Below, piece by piece: positions 7,568-16,510 of a DNA stretch of 44,310 bases (its first letter is position 1; each line of letters opens with the position of its first letter). Source of the stretch: Porphyromonas somerae DSM 23386. Lineage in GTDB: Bacteria; Bacteroidota; Bacteroidia; Bacteroidales; Porphyromonadaceae. The stretch is taken from assembly GCF_000372405.1 (NCBI RefSeq), contig NZ_AQVC01000003.1, positions 1 to 44,310 on the forward strand. The letters run 5' to 3'. The notes under the pieces are model-generated. The model saw nothing but the letters and a program-made list of their open reading frames with translations. It was not told the DNA's origin and ran no database searches. Made by a program: the position numbers and the translations under genes.

Positions 7568-9766
7568 ATGAATATAGAGAGACAGTTTACAGTCACCGGC
7601 ATGATGTGTGCGGGGTGTGTAGCTACGGTGGAGGGGGCACTCCGCAAGGCAAGTGGGGTGCAGGAGGTATCGGTCAATCTGATGGAGGGACGGACACTTG
7701 TTACTTATAACGACCAAGTGACTTCGCCCGAGGAGCTACAACGGATTGTCCGAAGCATCGGGTATGATATGCTGATAGAGGCTGAGGCGAGCGAACGGGA
7801 AGCGATCCGTGAGGAGGGGGAGAGCCGTGCGTTGAAGGCTTTGAGACGGCGGTTGATCGTTACGGTGCTGCTTGCTATCATCGCCATGGTGGTGGGTATG
7901 TATGGGGGGCATTGGGGTATCTCCTCGGCGTGGGTGCTGAGGATCAATGCGGTGATTGCCACGGTGATTCTCCTCTGGTCGGCAGGCGACTACCATCTGC
8001 GGGCATGGAAGCAACTACGGCACGCCTCCTTCACGATGGATACGCTGATCAGTATGAGTACGCTCACCGCCTATCTATTTAGCCTGGTACGCTACTTGGC
8101 ACTCGGCGAGGTGGAGAGTGGCGACCTCTTTGGCAATAGTTACTTCGACGTGGTGGGGATGATCGTCTCCTTTGTGCTACTCGGTCGCTATATAGAGGAG
8201 CGGGCGAAGCAACGCACTAATACTGCCCTCCGGCAGTTGATGGCACTGGCTCCCGACTCGGCGATGGTGGAGCGAGAAGGGGTTTGGTTGGAACTTCCCC
8301 TAAGCGAACTGGTGGTGGGGGATAGGATCCGCTTGCGTCACGGAGATAGTGTGCCGGTGGATGGCCAGCTAGAGGCGGAGGGTTCCTTTGATGAAAGTAG
8401 TATCACTGGCGAACCCTTGCCTCGTACCAAAGTGGCGGGCGAAGAGGTCTACTCTGGGAGTATTTCCGTGGGTAAAGCAACCACTTTTATCGCCACAAAG
8501 GTAGGCGAAGAGACGCTCTTGAGCCGTGTGGTAGAAGCGGTTCGCCATGCCCAAGCGACCAAAGCTCCTATCCAAAGGATTGCCGATAAGGTGGCGGGCT
8601 ACTTTGTCCCTACCATCCTTTTTCTTGCCTTGGTAACGCTATTGGCGTGGGGATTGGGTGGAGGTGAAACCCCGTGGTTACACGGCATCTACTTCGCCAT
8701 CAGTGTGCTGGTGATCGCCTGCCCTTGTGCCTTGGGATTGGCCACCCCCACAGCCATTACCGTAGCGATGGGCAAAGCCTCTTCCCTCGGTTTGCTGGTG
8801 AAGGATGCTACCGCCCTGGAGCAATTGGGCAAGGTGACCGACGTGGTCTACGATAAAACCGGAACGCTCACCAAAGGAACCCCCACCATCGTGGCGGCTC
8901 AATGGCTGACGAGAACGCCCGAGAATGAAGCGCTCCTCGTACGTGCCGAGCAGATGAGTAGCCACCCCCTAGGCGCCGCCATCATTGCCGCCTACAGTGC
9001 AATGGGCAGCGACGCCACCCCCGAATCACTCACCGAGGTACCTGGCAATGGGCTCTTCTTTTGCCATAATGGGGAGAATTACCGCATCGGCAGTCGTGCC
9101 TTTGTCTGGTCCGATAGCTCGATGGATTCGGTCGATATTGAGGCATTGGAGCGAGACTACCCTTTCGCCACGATGGTTTATTATGCCACCGATGATCAGC
9201 TACTGGCGGTGCTGGTGATTGAGGATGAGATACGGGAAGAGGTGCCAGAAGCGATGGCTCAGCTCGCCACCCGCCATGGGGTGACGGTGCATCTGCTCTC
9301 GGGCGACCAAACAGGTCGGGTGGAGTCTTTCGCCAAGATAGCAGGCATCGAAAAGGCCCAAGGGGAGCTCTCGCCCCTCGATAAGAAAGCATACATTGAG
9401 CAATTGCAATCGGAAGGAAAGGTGGTGGCAATGGTGGGAGATGGCATCAACGACTCTCCTGCTTTGGCAACTGCCGACCTTAGCATTGCCATTGCCAGTG
9501 GTAGTGACATCGCTACCGAGGTGGCACAGCTCACCGTTGTCTCGGGTTCGCCCTTTGCCCTTGAGCAGGCGATCGCCCTCTCCAAGCGGAGCAGTCGGAT
9601 CATCCACCAAAACTTCTTCTGGGCTTTCTTCTACAACATGTTGGCGGTGCCAATAGCTGCCGGCTTGTTCTACCCCGCCCTCTTTGTTAGCCCGATGATT
9701 GCTGCTGCCGCGATGGCGTTCAGCTCCGTCACCGTGGTGCTCAATAGTCTCCGCCTCAGGCGTTAA
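7568..9766 (+). CDS. copA: Copper-exporting P1B-type ATPase
   Basis: A 732-residue inner-membrane Cu(I) efflux pump. It has one N-terminal heavy-metal-associated domain with CAGC (C14, C17), then paired transmembrane helices. The transport site CPC is at 385-387, the phosphorylation site DKTGT starts at D429, the SSHPLG motif has H466, and GDGINDSPAL lies near the C-terminus. The late helices carry YNMLAVPIAAG and MAFSSVTVVLNS, which match the YN and MxxSS signatures of Cu(I)-type (P1B-1) pumps and argue against Zn/Cd. Length and domain order are normal. The start follows AAAGAGAG closely. It is divergent from a TonB receptor and its stop codon overlaps the malQ stop by 4 bp. No CueR- or CopY-like regulator lies nearby. 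Confidence 0.95.
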   Translation: MNIERQFTVTGMMCAGCVATVEGALRKASGVQEVSVNLMEGRTLVTYNDQVTSPEELQRIVRSIGYDMLIEAEASEREAIREEGESRALKALRRRLIVTVLLAIIAMVVGMYGGHWGISSAWVLRINAVIATVILLWSAGDYHLRAWKQLRHASFTMDTLISMSTLTAYLFSLVRYLALGEVESGDLFGNSYFDVVGMIVSFVLLGRYIEERAKQRTNTALRQLMALAPDSAMVEREGVWLELPLSELVVGDRIRLRHGDSVPVDGQLEAEGSFDESSITGEPLPRTKVAGEEVYSGSISVGKATTFIATKVGEETLLSRVVEAVRHAQATKAPIQRIADKVAGYFVPTILFLALVTLLAWGLGGGETPWLHGIYFAISVLVIACPCALGLATPTAITVAMGKASSLGLLVKDATALEQLGKVTDVVYDKTGTLTKGTPTIVAAQWLTRTPENEALLVRAEQMSSHPLGAAIIAAYSAMGSDATPESLTEVPGNGLFFCHNGENYRIGSRAFVWSDSSMDSVDIEALERDYPFATMVYYATDDQLLAVLVIEDEIREEVPEAMAQLATRHGVTVHLLSGDQTGRVESFAKIAGIEKAQGELSPLDKKAYIEQLQSEGKVVAMVGDGINDSPALATADLSIAIASGSDIATEVAQLTVVSGSPFALEQAIALSKRSSRIIHQNFFWAFFYNMLAVPIAAGLFYPALFVSPMIAAAAMAFSSVTVVLNSLRLRR

Positions 9767-12123
9767 TCGGTGAGGTGACCCTTGGGGAGGCGGTAGTTCC
9801 AGACGTGGTGTGGGTCTTGTGGAATATTGATCTGCTCCGCTTCGGGTGGAACCTCTGACCCAAAGCCAGTGAGGACAAACCAGTCCTGTAGCGGAAGGAC
9901 AAGTAGAATGGAGCGGGGCGACTGAAGCAACGCATTCACCAACCCACGAGGCGAGATATCCTCTTCAAAGTGGTAGCTCTCAGCCAGTGCCTTCCGCTCC
10001 TTCTTTGATAGCGTATGCCACCAACCTCGTAGCGAAGGCATATCGTGCGTTGAGGTGGTGACGAGTGAAAGCTGGGGGATATCCTCAGGCTCCACAAACG
10101 TGCGACCGAGTAGCTTCGGCATCCGCAATACCTCTAGCGAAATGATTTCAAGCCCCCTCAGCACCTCATGGATACATTGGGGCAATACCCCAAGATCCTC
10201 GGCACAAAGCAATAGGTCGCTCGCCGAAAGAATGCTCGTGAGTCGCTCCAAGGCGGTAGCGGTCCACAGGGCGTCATTCTCCTTATAATAATAGTTGTAA
10301 GAGAGCCCGAGTAGCCGTTGCTGCTCCTCCTCCGAAAGGGCTTCGAAGCTCTGGCAACCTGCCGGCTCTAGTGGCGGATGATACGCTCCCCTTTCGTCCT
10401 TATTGAAGAAAGGCTCCAAGCCACGCACCTGCTCCTCGGCATACCCCTTTGCTGGCACATACCAACCTGTAGCGGCATCGCCACTCCCTACTGGAATGCT
10501 CCAAATGCGGAAGAAGCCGAGGATATGATCAATACGAAGGGCATCAAAGTGCCGTGACATGGTCTGTAACCTTTGTCGCCACCATTGATAGCCATCACGT
10601 GCCATCGCCTCCCAATGATAGGTCGGAAAGCCCCAATCCTGCCCTGTAGCCGAAAAGGCATCTGGCGGTGAGCCCGCCTCTTTATCGAGGCAAAAGAGAT
10701 GCGGTGCCACCCAAACGTCCACACTATCGCGCGACACCCCAATCGGGAGATCCCCCTTGATGATAATCCCCCGCTTATGTGCTTCATCTCGTAGAGCACT
10801 CAATTGTTGATAAAGATGGTATTGGATAAATTGATACTTCTCCACCGACTGCTCCAGCTGATACCCACGATAGATTTTGTCCTTTTGCCACTCCGCCAAC
10901 ACCTCGTCATAGGGCGGATACTGCGATACACCTCGCTCCGGATAAAGGTCGCGTATCGCACAAAAGAGTGCGTAGGGTAGGAGTTGCGACCGCTCCTCCT
11001 CAATAAACTTCAGGTACTCCCGACTTCGCTTCTGCAGAGCCCATCGGTCAAAGAGTAGCTCGATTACCTCCTCCTTAAATCGTGACACCGCTACATAGTC
11101 TACCGCATCAAGGGCATCCAAAAGCCTTGCCCTATGCTCCCATAGAGGTCGCTCGGGTGCGGTCCGATAACCCGGTAGCCTCCGCAAATCCATATAGATA
11201 GGGTGCAACCCATAGGTAGTGATGGCACTATAGGGATAAGAGTCTCGCTCCGAATGAGTGAATGTGGTATCGTAGATCGGCAGAAGTTGCAGCACCGATT
11301 GCCCTCGTTTCTGCATCCAATCCAGCAACTCCACCGCTGCCGAAAAGTCACCTATCCCCTGCGTTGCCTTTCCTCGTAGCGAAAAGAGGGGCACCGCTGT
11401 GCCAGTTAAGGTGCGGGGCAGTGGCTCCTCCTTTGCAACGCCTTCAAAAGTAGGCTCCGGAAGCGGGCTCAGAGTAAAATGCCCCGTTTCCGAGGGGCGG
11501 TAATATCGATTATCCCCTTTCTCCCAAAGAATCTCCCCATCGGGTCGCCTCCAGACCAACTTGTACTCCGTCTCAATAGCCTTAGGGAACTGGAGTAGAT
11601 AGCCGTGCCGACAAAGGGTAAGAGGCATCCCCTCCTCCACATGCCACCCCCCGATAGAAGGGTCGGCACCCACCAAAAGGAGGTCGCCATCATAAGCTCG
11701 ATGGATGGGAACCAAATAGGCCTCTCGCGACGTAGTGGAGAACGAAGGCATCCGATACTTCCTCAGATTGCACTCCCTTAAGAGATGTGCCAAAGGAGCT
11801 TCTGTATAGCGATGCCATGGAGTCGCCTCCATCCAATAATCGTGCACCGTCGCCTTGCCCTCGCCATTGATAGAAAGGCGAAGAGTATGGGGCGAACTTG
11901 GAGGTTCTACTCTCTGCAAAAGTCCCTCCCGCTCAATTCGGTAGTGGTAAATCAATTCTACTGACGTCGTCTCATCAAGGTCCAGCAGTAGTCGCCACGT
12001 AGCACGACCATTGTCGGGCGTGAGAGGCTTCTCGGTGGGCACCCCATTGATCGTCCCCACCCAGTAAATCTGCACCATCGGGTCAGCCGCATAGTAAGGC
12101 AGCACAAAGCTGATCTGTGGCAT
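9763..12123 (-). CDS. malQ: 4-alpha-glucanotransferase with N-terminal starch-binding domains
   Basis: A 786-residue GH77 amylomaltase that transfers alpha-1,4-glucan chains and releases glucose. Residues 1-115 and 130-225 look like two CBM20-type starch-binding modules (GADPSIGGW and RRPDGEILWEKGDNR are typical of the second). The catalytic part starts near 240. The expected nucleophile is D532 in LRIDH, the acid/base is E641 in LLCAEDLG, and the third acid is D693 in STHDMPS. This is the DPE2-like two-CBM form common in Bacteroidota. It lies 28 bp behind pfkA in the same direction, so the pair is probably co-transcribed and links glucan breakdown to glycolysis. Its stop TAA overlaps copA's stop through the shared TTAA. 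Confidence 0.93.
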   Translation of the reverse strand: MPQISFVLPYYAADPMVQIYWVGTINGVPTEKPLTPDNGRATWRLLLDLDETTSVELIYHYRIEREGLLQRVEPPSSPHTLRLSINGEGKATVHDYWMEATPWHRYTEAPLAHLLRECNLRKYRMPSFSTTSREAYLVPIHRAYDGDLLLVGADPSIGGWHVEEGMPLTLCRHGYLLQFPKAIETEYKLVWRRPDGEILWEKGDNRYYRPSETGHFTLSPLPEPTFEGVAKEEPLPRTLTGTAVPLFSLRGKATQGIGDFSAAVELLDWMQKRGQSVLQLLPIYDTTFTHSERDSYPYSAITTYGLHPIYMDLRRLPGYRTAPERPLWEHRARLLDALDAVDYVAVSRFKEEVIELLFDRWALQKRSREYLKFIEEERSQLLPYALFCAIRDLYPERGVSQYPPYDEVLAEWQKDKIYRGYQLEQSVEKYQFIQYHLYQQLSALRDEAHKRGIIIKGDLPIGVSRDSVDVWVAPHLFCLDKEAGSPPDAFSATGQDWGFPTYHWEAMARDGYQWWRQRLQTMSRHFDALRIDHILGFFRIWSIPVGSGDAATGWYVPAKGYAEEQVRGLEPFFNKDERGAYHPPLEPAGCQSFEALSEEEQQRLLGLSYNYYYKENDALWTATALERLTSILSASDLLLCAEDLGVLPQCIHEVLRGLEIISLEVLRMPKLLGRTFVEPEDIPQLSLVTTSTHDMPSLRGWWHTLSKKERKALAESYHFEEDISPRGLVNALLQSPRSILLVLPLQDWFVLTGFGSEVPPEAEQINIPQDPHHVWNYRLPKGHLTD

Positions 12124-12151
12124 ATATAATATGGTATGTAAAAAAGAGAAC

Positions 12152-13231
12152 TTACTTCTCCTCTGTGGTCAATCGTAGTTTAGAGAAGTCGACGCCAAAG
12201 GAGATGTCCATCCGACGCCCCTCCACCACTAGAGGGTCATTGGCCTGAACAAACTTCAGCCTATCCCTAACCATAGAAAGAGGTACATGCGTCACCTTCC
12301 CTGCCCGCATGCTCACCATCACACCAAAGACGCCATCGGCAATCAATTGCGAAGCGTGTCCGCCCAACTTGGTACAAAGGTTGCGGTCAAACGAAGAGGG
12401 GGCTCCGCCTCTCTGCACATATCCCAGAACCGTCTCACGGCTATCAATATCAGCCTCCTCGCGTAGCTTACGAGATAGGTAATGGCCAGCCGACTCACGC
12501 TCCGCCTCAGGCTGCTCCTTTTGCTCATCAAAGACAACCCCCTCTGCCACCACAATGATGGCATAGTTCTTTCCCTCCTCATAGCGCTTGCGGATGGCCG
12601 CCTTCACCAACTCTAGGTCGCACCCTAGCTCAGGGAGCAAGATCACATCCGCCCCACTCGCCATCCCCGAGTGGAGAGCGATCCAACCTGCCTCGTGCCC
12701 CATCACCTCCACCACAATCACCCGATTGTGGCTCTGTGCGGTGCTATGAATGCGATCAATTAGCTCCGTAGCGATACTCACTGCTGTGTCAAAGCCAAAG
12801 GTGATATCGGTGCCATAGATATCGTTATCAATCGTCTTGGGCACTCCAATCACATTAAAACCGAGTTCCGAGACCACGGCAGCTGTCTTTTGTGTGCCAT
12901 TGCCACCGATGCAGACAATAGCATCGAGCCCCAGCTCCTTCCATGCCTTCTTTAGCTCCTCTACCGCTTCATCTTGCTTTAGCAGCGCCTTACGAAAAGC
13001 CTTGTCTCTACTGGAGCCCAGAATCGTCCCTCCCATACTGAGCAGACTAGAGAGGTTCATCATGTTCAGCTCAATATAATTCTTCGTGGTGATGCCGGTA
13101 AACCCGCCCATAAATCCCAGTACCTCCATGCCGTGTGCATGAATGGCTGTTTTCGCCACCGCACGTATGGTGGCATTGATTCCAGGGGCGTCGCCACCCG
13201 AGGAGAGGATCCCGATTCTCTTTGGTTTCAT
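12152..13231 (-). CDS. pfkA: 6-phosphofructokinase
   Basis: A 359-residue cytosolic enzyme phosphorylating fructose-6-phosphate. It has the N-terminal GGDAPGINA loop (12-20), GSSR (72-75), the phosphate-donor loop GGNGT (109-113) and PKTIDND (131-137) with the catalytic base D135. Gly112 sits where ATP-using enzymes have Gly (PPi enzymes have Asp). Lys132 replaces the Gly seen in E. coli PfkA, as in the 'mixed' group III and PPi families, and Asn111 replaces the usual Asp. GGNGTQKTA with PKTIDND is a recognised subfamily, for example in clostridia. I infer ATP use, but the phosphate donor needs an assay. It is first gene of the pfkA-malQ pair, with a TATCTTTG -7 box 43-50 bases upstream. Confidence 0.93.
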   Translation of the reverse strand: MKPKRIGILSSGGDAPGINATIRAVAKTAIHAHGMEVLGFMGGFTGITTKNYIELNMMNLSSLLSMGGTILGSSRDKAFRKALLKQDEAVEELKKAWKELGLDAIVCIGGNGTQKTAAVVSELGFNVIGVPKTIDNDIYGTDITFGFDTAVSIATELIDRIHSTAQSHNRVIVVEVMGHEAGWIALHSGMASGADVILLPELGCDLELVKAAIRKRYEEGKNYAIIVVAEGVVFDEQKEQPEAERESAGHYLSRKLREEADIDSRETVLGYVQRGGAPSSFDRNLCTKLGGHASQLIADGVFGVMVSMRAGKVTHVPLSMVRDRLKFVQANDPLVVEGRRMDISFGVDFSKLRLTTEEK

Positions 13232-13273
13232 GGTAGTTGTTATATCTATAGTTATTTCACTTCCTTCTCCTTA

Positions 13274-13281
13274 CAAAGATA
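13274..13281 (-). promoter_or_regulatory. -7 box of pfkA-malQ
   Basis: CAAAGATA on the plus strand reads TATCTTTG on the minus strand, a full match to TAnnTTTG. Transcription would start near 13267, about 36 bases before the pfkA start. No clear -33 TTTG is seen at the right distance. Confidence 0.4.
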
Positions 13282-13414
13282 GATAAAATATACCTATGTC
13301 GCACTAGGCGAATACCCAAATCTGGGATTACCAACGATAGTCCAACCCTACTTCTACTCAGAGCACCCCCTCGCTGGTTACCAGTGAGGGGAAGGTTGGG
13401 GGTGGTGTAGGAGG

Positions 13415-13512
13415 GCAAAAACTGAGATGCAACTAAGCAATCGGTGAGTTGCAACTAAGCGATTGGCGAGATGCAACAAAGCAAATGCTTAGTTGCATCT
13501 CAGTTTTTTTGC
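13415..13512. repeat. Four-box 22-bp palindromic repeat family B, copy 2
   Basis: Four boxes, GATGCAAC (13426), GTTGCAAC (13448), GATGCAAC (13470) and GTTGCATC (13492), are spaced exactly 22 bp apart. The end arms 13415-13438 and 13487-13512 are reverse complements apart from A/T-tract length. Relative to copy 1, the T-to-A change in box 1 is matched by A-to-T in box 4, which keeps the pairing. The copy lies between the divergent pfkA and 13733 genes. The following bases (TTTTATATAG to about 13550) are partly shared with copy 3. Confidence 0.88.
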
Positions 13513-13679
13513 TTTTATATAGTGTTGTTTATCAGTGGGTTACAAGGCGCCTAAAATTGCCTTGAATTTACCCGCGTTGAATGATACGTAAACCCTATAA
13601 AAGACACCTAGTATGGAGGGTGGATGCGTCAGCGTTATGAAAAACGATTCTATTGAAGTGGAATGTGGTAGGAATTTAG

Positions 13680-13687
13680 TAGATTTG
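13680..13687 (+). promoter_or_regulatory. Candidate -7 box of the beta-barrel/lgt operon
   Basis: TAGATTTG matches TAnnTTTG and lies 45-53 bases before the start codon at 13733. The nearest upstream TTG is 24 bp away, longer than the usual 19-21 bp, so the assignment is tentative. Confidence 0.35.
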
Positions 13688-13732
13688 TGGTGTAAATGTT
13701 TAGATGTTTAATATCAATCACATTCATAAGTT

Positions 13733-14338
13733 ATGAAAAAGTGGATACTTGCCCTTGCCGTTGTGGCGCTTGCCTCATTTGGTGCTACTGCACAGACCGT
13801 TAGCCTTAGCTACGATGACGGCAATAATGGCTTTAGCCTACTCACAGAGAAGCCTCACGAGGTGAAGCTCAATCTTATCACCTCTACTGTGATGCTTCAC
13901 CCTGAGGTGGCTTACGACTACACTATCAATACCGACTTATCGGTGGGCGGTAGGGTCTCTTTCAATATTAAAAACGACAACGATCAGGCAGATGAAACCT
14001 TGGGCAACTTCCAGATCTCTCCTTACGTGCGTTGGCATTTCTATAAGAATACCAGTGGTAATGCCCTCAGAGGCTTTTATGTAGAGGGTAATATGGCATA
14101 CACCAATTACACCTACGTCTCTAATCGTATCCTTAATGTGAATGATCCTGAGCATATAATGACCACTGAGAAGTCGAAAGCCAATCAGTTTGGTCTCGGT
14201 GTGGGTGCTGGTTACCGCTGGATCACCAAGGGTGCGTGGAGCTTTGAGCTAGGTGCTGTTGCTGGCAGAAACCTTCTCAATAATGACGCCCCAAATGTCT
14301 ATTGGAATACGATTTTCTCCATCGGTAAGCGATTCTAA
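13733..14338 (+). CDS. Small outer-membrane beta-barrel protein
   Basis: A 201-residue protein with a clear signal peptide ending GATAQ (residue 21). The mature part is made of alternating short strands rich in aromatic residues and Gly (VKLNLITSTVMLHPEVAYDY, FQISPYVRWHFY, FGLGVGAGYRW), ending in a strand with a terminal Phe (IFSIGKRF), as expected of an outer-membrane barrel recognised by BamA. It resembles small 8-strand porin-like or DUF3575-type proteins of Bacteroidota. Specific function unknown. It is followed 6 bp later by lgt, so the two may share a transcript. Confidence 0.7.
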   Translation: MKKWILALAVVALASFGATAQTVSLSYDDGNNGFSLLTEKPHEVKLNLITSTVMLHPEVAYDYTINTDLSVGGRVSFNIKNDNDQADETLGNFQISPYVRWHFYKNTSGNALRGFYVEGNMAYTNYTYVSNRILNVNDPEHIMTTEKSKANQFGLGVGAGYRWITKGAWSFELGAVAGRNLLNNDAPNVYWNTIFSIGKRF

Positions 14339-14344
14339 CGAGCG

Positions 14345-15205
14345 ATGCTTGGCGTAGTTACTTGGACGGTTGATCCGATCATCTTCCAATCGGGGGGCTT
14401 GCGTCTCGGCTGGTATGGAGTGCTCTTTGCCGTAGGACTGATCGTCTTTGGTGGGACCATTCTCTCCAAGATGTGGAAGCACGAAAACCTCACCGAGAAG
14501 TCTTTTAATCAGTTGGTCTTTTACGTGCTGATTGCGACCATTGTAGGGGCGAGGCTAGGGCATTGCCTCTTTTACGAACCTAGCTATTACCTGGCCAATC
14601 CCGTTGAGATCCTCAAGACGTGGGAGGGGGGACTGGCGAGCCATGGCGGTGTGATTGGCATCATGATCGCCATCTGGATCTACTCCAAGAAGGTGAGCCA
14701 CCAGAGTATGCTTTGGACCTTTGACCGCCTCTGCGTGCCAGTGGGCTTAGTGGCGGCGATGATTCGCCTCGGCAACCTGATGAATCACGAGATCTATGGC
14801 CATGCTACCGACCTGCCATGGGGTTTCCGCTTTATTGAGAATATCCATCAGTGGCAAGCAGGAGCAGAGCCTATCTTCTCCGCCCCTTCGCACCCTACCC
14901 AGCTCTACGAAGCAGCGATCTACCTACTGGTCTTTGCGGTCTGCATGTGGCTCTACTGGAAGCGTGATGCCCAGAAGCGGGAGGGGCTGATCTTTGGCGT
15001 AGCGATGGTGATGATCTTTGTGGGGCGCTTCCTTGTGGAGTTTGTGAAGAACGATCAAGTAGGCTTTGAAGAAGGTATGACCCTCAATATGGGCCAGTGG
15101 CTCAGCATTCCCTTTGTGATTATTGGGATAGCTTCGATTGTCTATAGCTTCAAGCAGCCGATTAAGGAGTACCGCCGAGGTGGCAACAGCATATACCAAA
15201 AGTAG
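14345..15205 (+). CDS. lgt: Prolipoprotein diacylglyceryl transferase
   Basis: A 286-residue inner-membrane enzyme with about seven membrane helices that moves diacylglycerol from phosphatidylglycerol to the lipobox cysteine of prolipoproteins. The signature GGLASHGGVIGI is present, with upstream GARLGHCLFYEP, the conserved RLGNLMNHEIYG block and HPTQLYEA, all hallmark Lgt motifs. Length is normal. It starts 6 bp after the beta-barrel gene. Its substrates include the six or more lipoproteins encoded in this window. A short 6-bp hairpin (TGCCTA/TAGGCA, 15215-15229) follows the gene but lacks a strong T-tract. Confidence 0.96.
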   Translation: MLGVVTWTVDPIIFQSGGLRLGWYGVLFAVGLIVFGGTILSKMWKHENLTEKSFNQLVFYVLIATIVGARLGHCLFYEPSYYLANPVEILKTWEGGLASHGGVIGIMIAIWIYSKKVSHQSMLWTFDRLCVPVGLVAAMIRLGNLMNHEIYGHATDLPWGFRFIENIHQWQAGAEPIFSAPSHPTQLYEAAIYLLVFAVCMWLYWKRDAQKREGLIFGVAMVMIFVGRFLVEFVKNDQVGFEEGMTLNMGQWLSIPFVIIGIASIVYSFKQPIKEYRRGGNSIYQK

Positions 15206-15245
15206 TTATTTACCTGCCTAGTGTAGGCAAAGTTATTTTATCTAT

Positions 15246-16436
15246 ATGAAGTATCAACTCAAAATCAATGATTCGACCTATTACTTTGGTCAAAACGATA
15301 GAACACAGACACTCTTTGAGCATCTCTACCCCCTTCCTCACGGTATGGCGTACAATAACTATCTCATCAAAGACGAGAAGAATGTACTGCTAGATACCGT
15401 AGATGTAAAGTTTTCGGAGCGTTTCTTTTCGCAGCTAGATAGTGCCTTGGATGGGGATCCACTTCACTACCTGATTGTACAGCATATGGAGCCCGACCAC
15501 TCTGGTTCGATCGGTCTTCTGCTTCGTCGGCACCCCGAGGTGACTCTAGTGGGCAATAAGAAGACCAAGACCATGCTTGAGGGGTATGGCGTATGCACCG
15601 ATAAGTTTATGGAGGTAGATGAAAAGACTCCGCTCAATATCGGTAGCCGTGAGCTACAGTTTGTCTTCGCTCCTATGGTGCACTGGCCAGAGGTAATGTT
15701 TACCTACGATGCCAAGGAAAAGACCCTCTTCTCGGCCGATGCCTTTGGTGCTTTTGGGGCGATTGATGGAGGCTTTTGGGATGAGCAGCATGACCTTGCT
15801 ACCTATATGCCCGAGGCACACAGATACTATACGAATATTGTAGGTAAGTACGGTAGCTTTGTGCAGCGGACGCTGGATAAGGCACTGAAGCTGGATATCG
15901 AGGTGATTGCCCCTATCCACGGGGTAGTATGGCGGAAGCATATCCCTGAGATCCTGGAGCTCTACCGCCAGATGGCTACCTACGAGGCAGAGCCTGGGGT
16001 AGTGGTGATCTACGGCTCAATGTATGGCAATACGGAAGAGCTGGCCGAGGAGATCGGTCGTTCGCTAGGGGCACACGGGGTCAATCGTGTGGTGCTGCAT
16101 CACATGGGCTACTCTAGTGCTTCGCAGGTGATCTCCGATGTATTCCGCTACAAGGGCGTCATCATCGGTTCACCTACCTATAATAATGGAGTGTGGCCCA
16201 ATGTGCAAGATGTGCTTTACCAATTGGCAGAGCGCAATATCCCCGACCGCCTCTATTCAGTCTTTGGTTCGGGTACATGGAACCCCAATACCATCAAGCC
16301 ACTAGAGGAGTGGGCTGAGGCTCGCAAGTGGACTAAGGTGGCAGACCCTATCAAGCTCTCCCAAGCTCCCTCAGCCGAGGATAAAGCAACCGCATGGGAG
16401 CTAGGTCGGGTGATGGCCGAAGCGGTGCTGAAATAA
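15246..16436 (+). CDS. fprA: Flavodiiron protein (FprA-type, O2/NO reductase)
   Basis: A 396-residue cytoplasmic A-type flavoprotein. The N-terminal metallo-beta-lactamase-like domain holds the diiron ligands: H80-x-E82-x-D84-H85 in HMEPDH, H146, D165 and H225 in PIHGVVW. The C-terminal flavodoxin domain starts near 253 with the FMN loop YGSMYGNTEE. These proteins reduce O2 to water or NO to N2O and protect anaerobes; electrons usually come through rubredoxin, and no rubredoxin gene is adjacent. All diiron ligands are present, so the enzyme should be active. It stands alone, with a strong hairpin just behind its stop. Confidence 0.95.
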   Translation: MKYQLKINDSTYYFGQNDRTQTLFEHLYPLPHGMAYNNYLIKDEKNVLLDTVDVKFSERFFSQLDSALDGDPLHYLIVQHMEPDHSGSIGLLLRRHPEVTLVGNKKTKTMLEGYGVCTDKFMEVDEKTPLNIGSRELQFVFAPMVHWPEVMFTYDAKEKTLFSADAFGAFGAIDGGFWDEQHDLATYMPEAHRYYTNIVGKYGSFVQRTLDKALKLDIEVIAPIHGVVWRKHIPEILELYRQMATYEAEPGVVVIYGSMYGNTEELAEEIGRSLGAHGVNRVVLHHMGYSSASQVISDVFRYKGVIIGSPTYNNGVWPNVQDVLYQLAERNIPDRLYSVFGSGTWNPNTIKPLEEWAEARKWTKVADPIKLSQAPSAEDKATAWELGRVMAEAVLK

Positions 16437-16450
16437 TATTTTGATACAGA

Positions 16451-16510
16451 AGCGATGGAGAAGGGAGCGTGCCCTAGAAGGGGGTGCCGCTACACTCCAT
16501 CGCTATTTTT
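16451..16510 (+). terminator. Long hairpin between fprA and nagB
   Basis: AGCGATGGAG (16451-16460) and CTCCATCGCT (16495-16504) are perfect 10-bp reverse complements, followed by ATTTTT. The 34-base interior also has GC-rich complementary pieces (AGCG...CGCT), so the folded structure is larger. It can end fprA transcription, or act as a 5' leader structure for nagB, which starts 23 bases later. Confidence 0.6.

Noticed and set aside
9200-9610. Minus-strand frames of 114-136 codons within copA
   Set aside because: They overlap the invariant ATPase motifs, and their products are low-complexity Ser/Pro/Arg-rich shadows.
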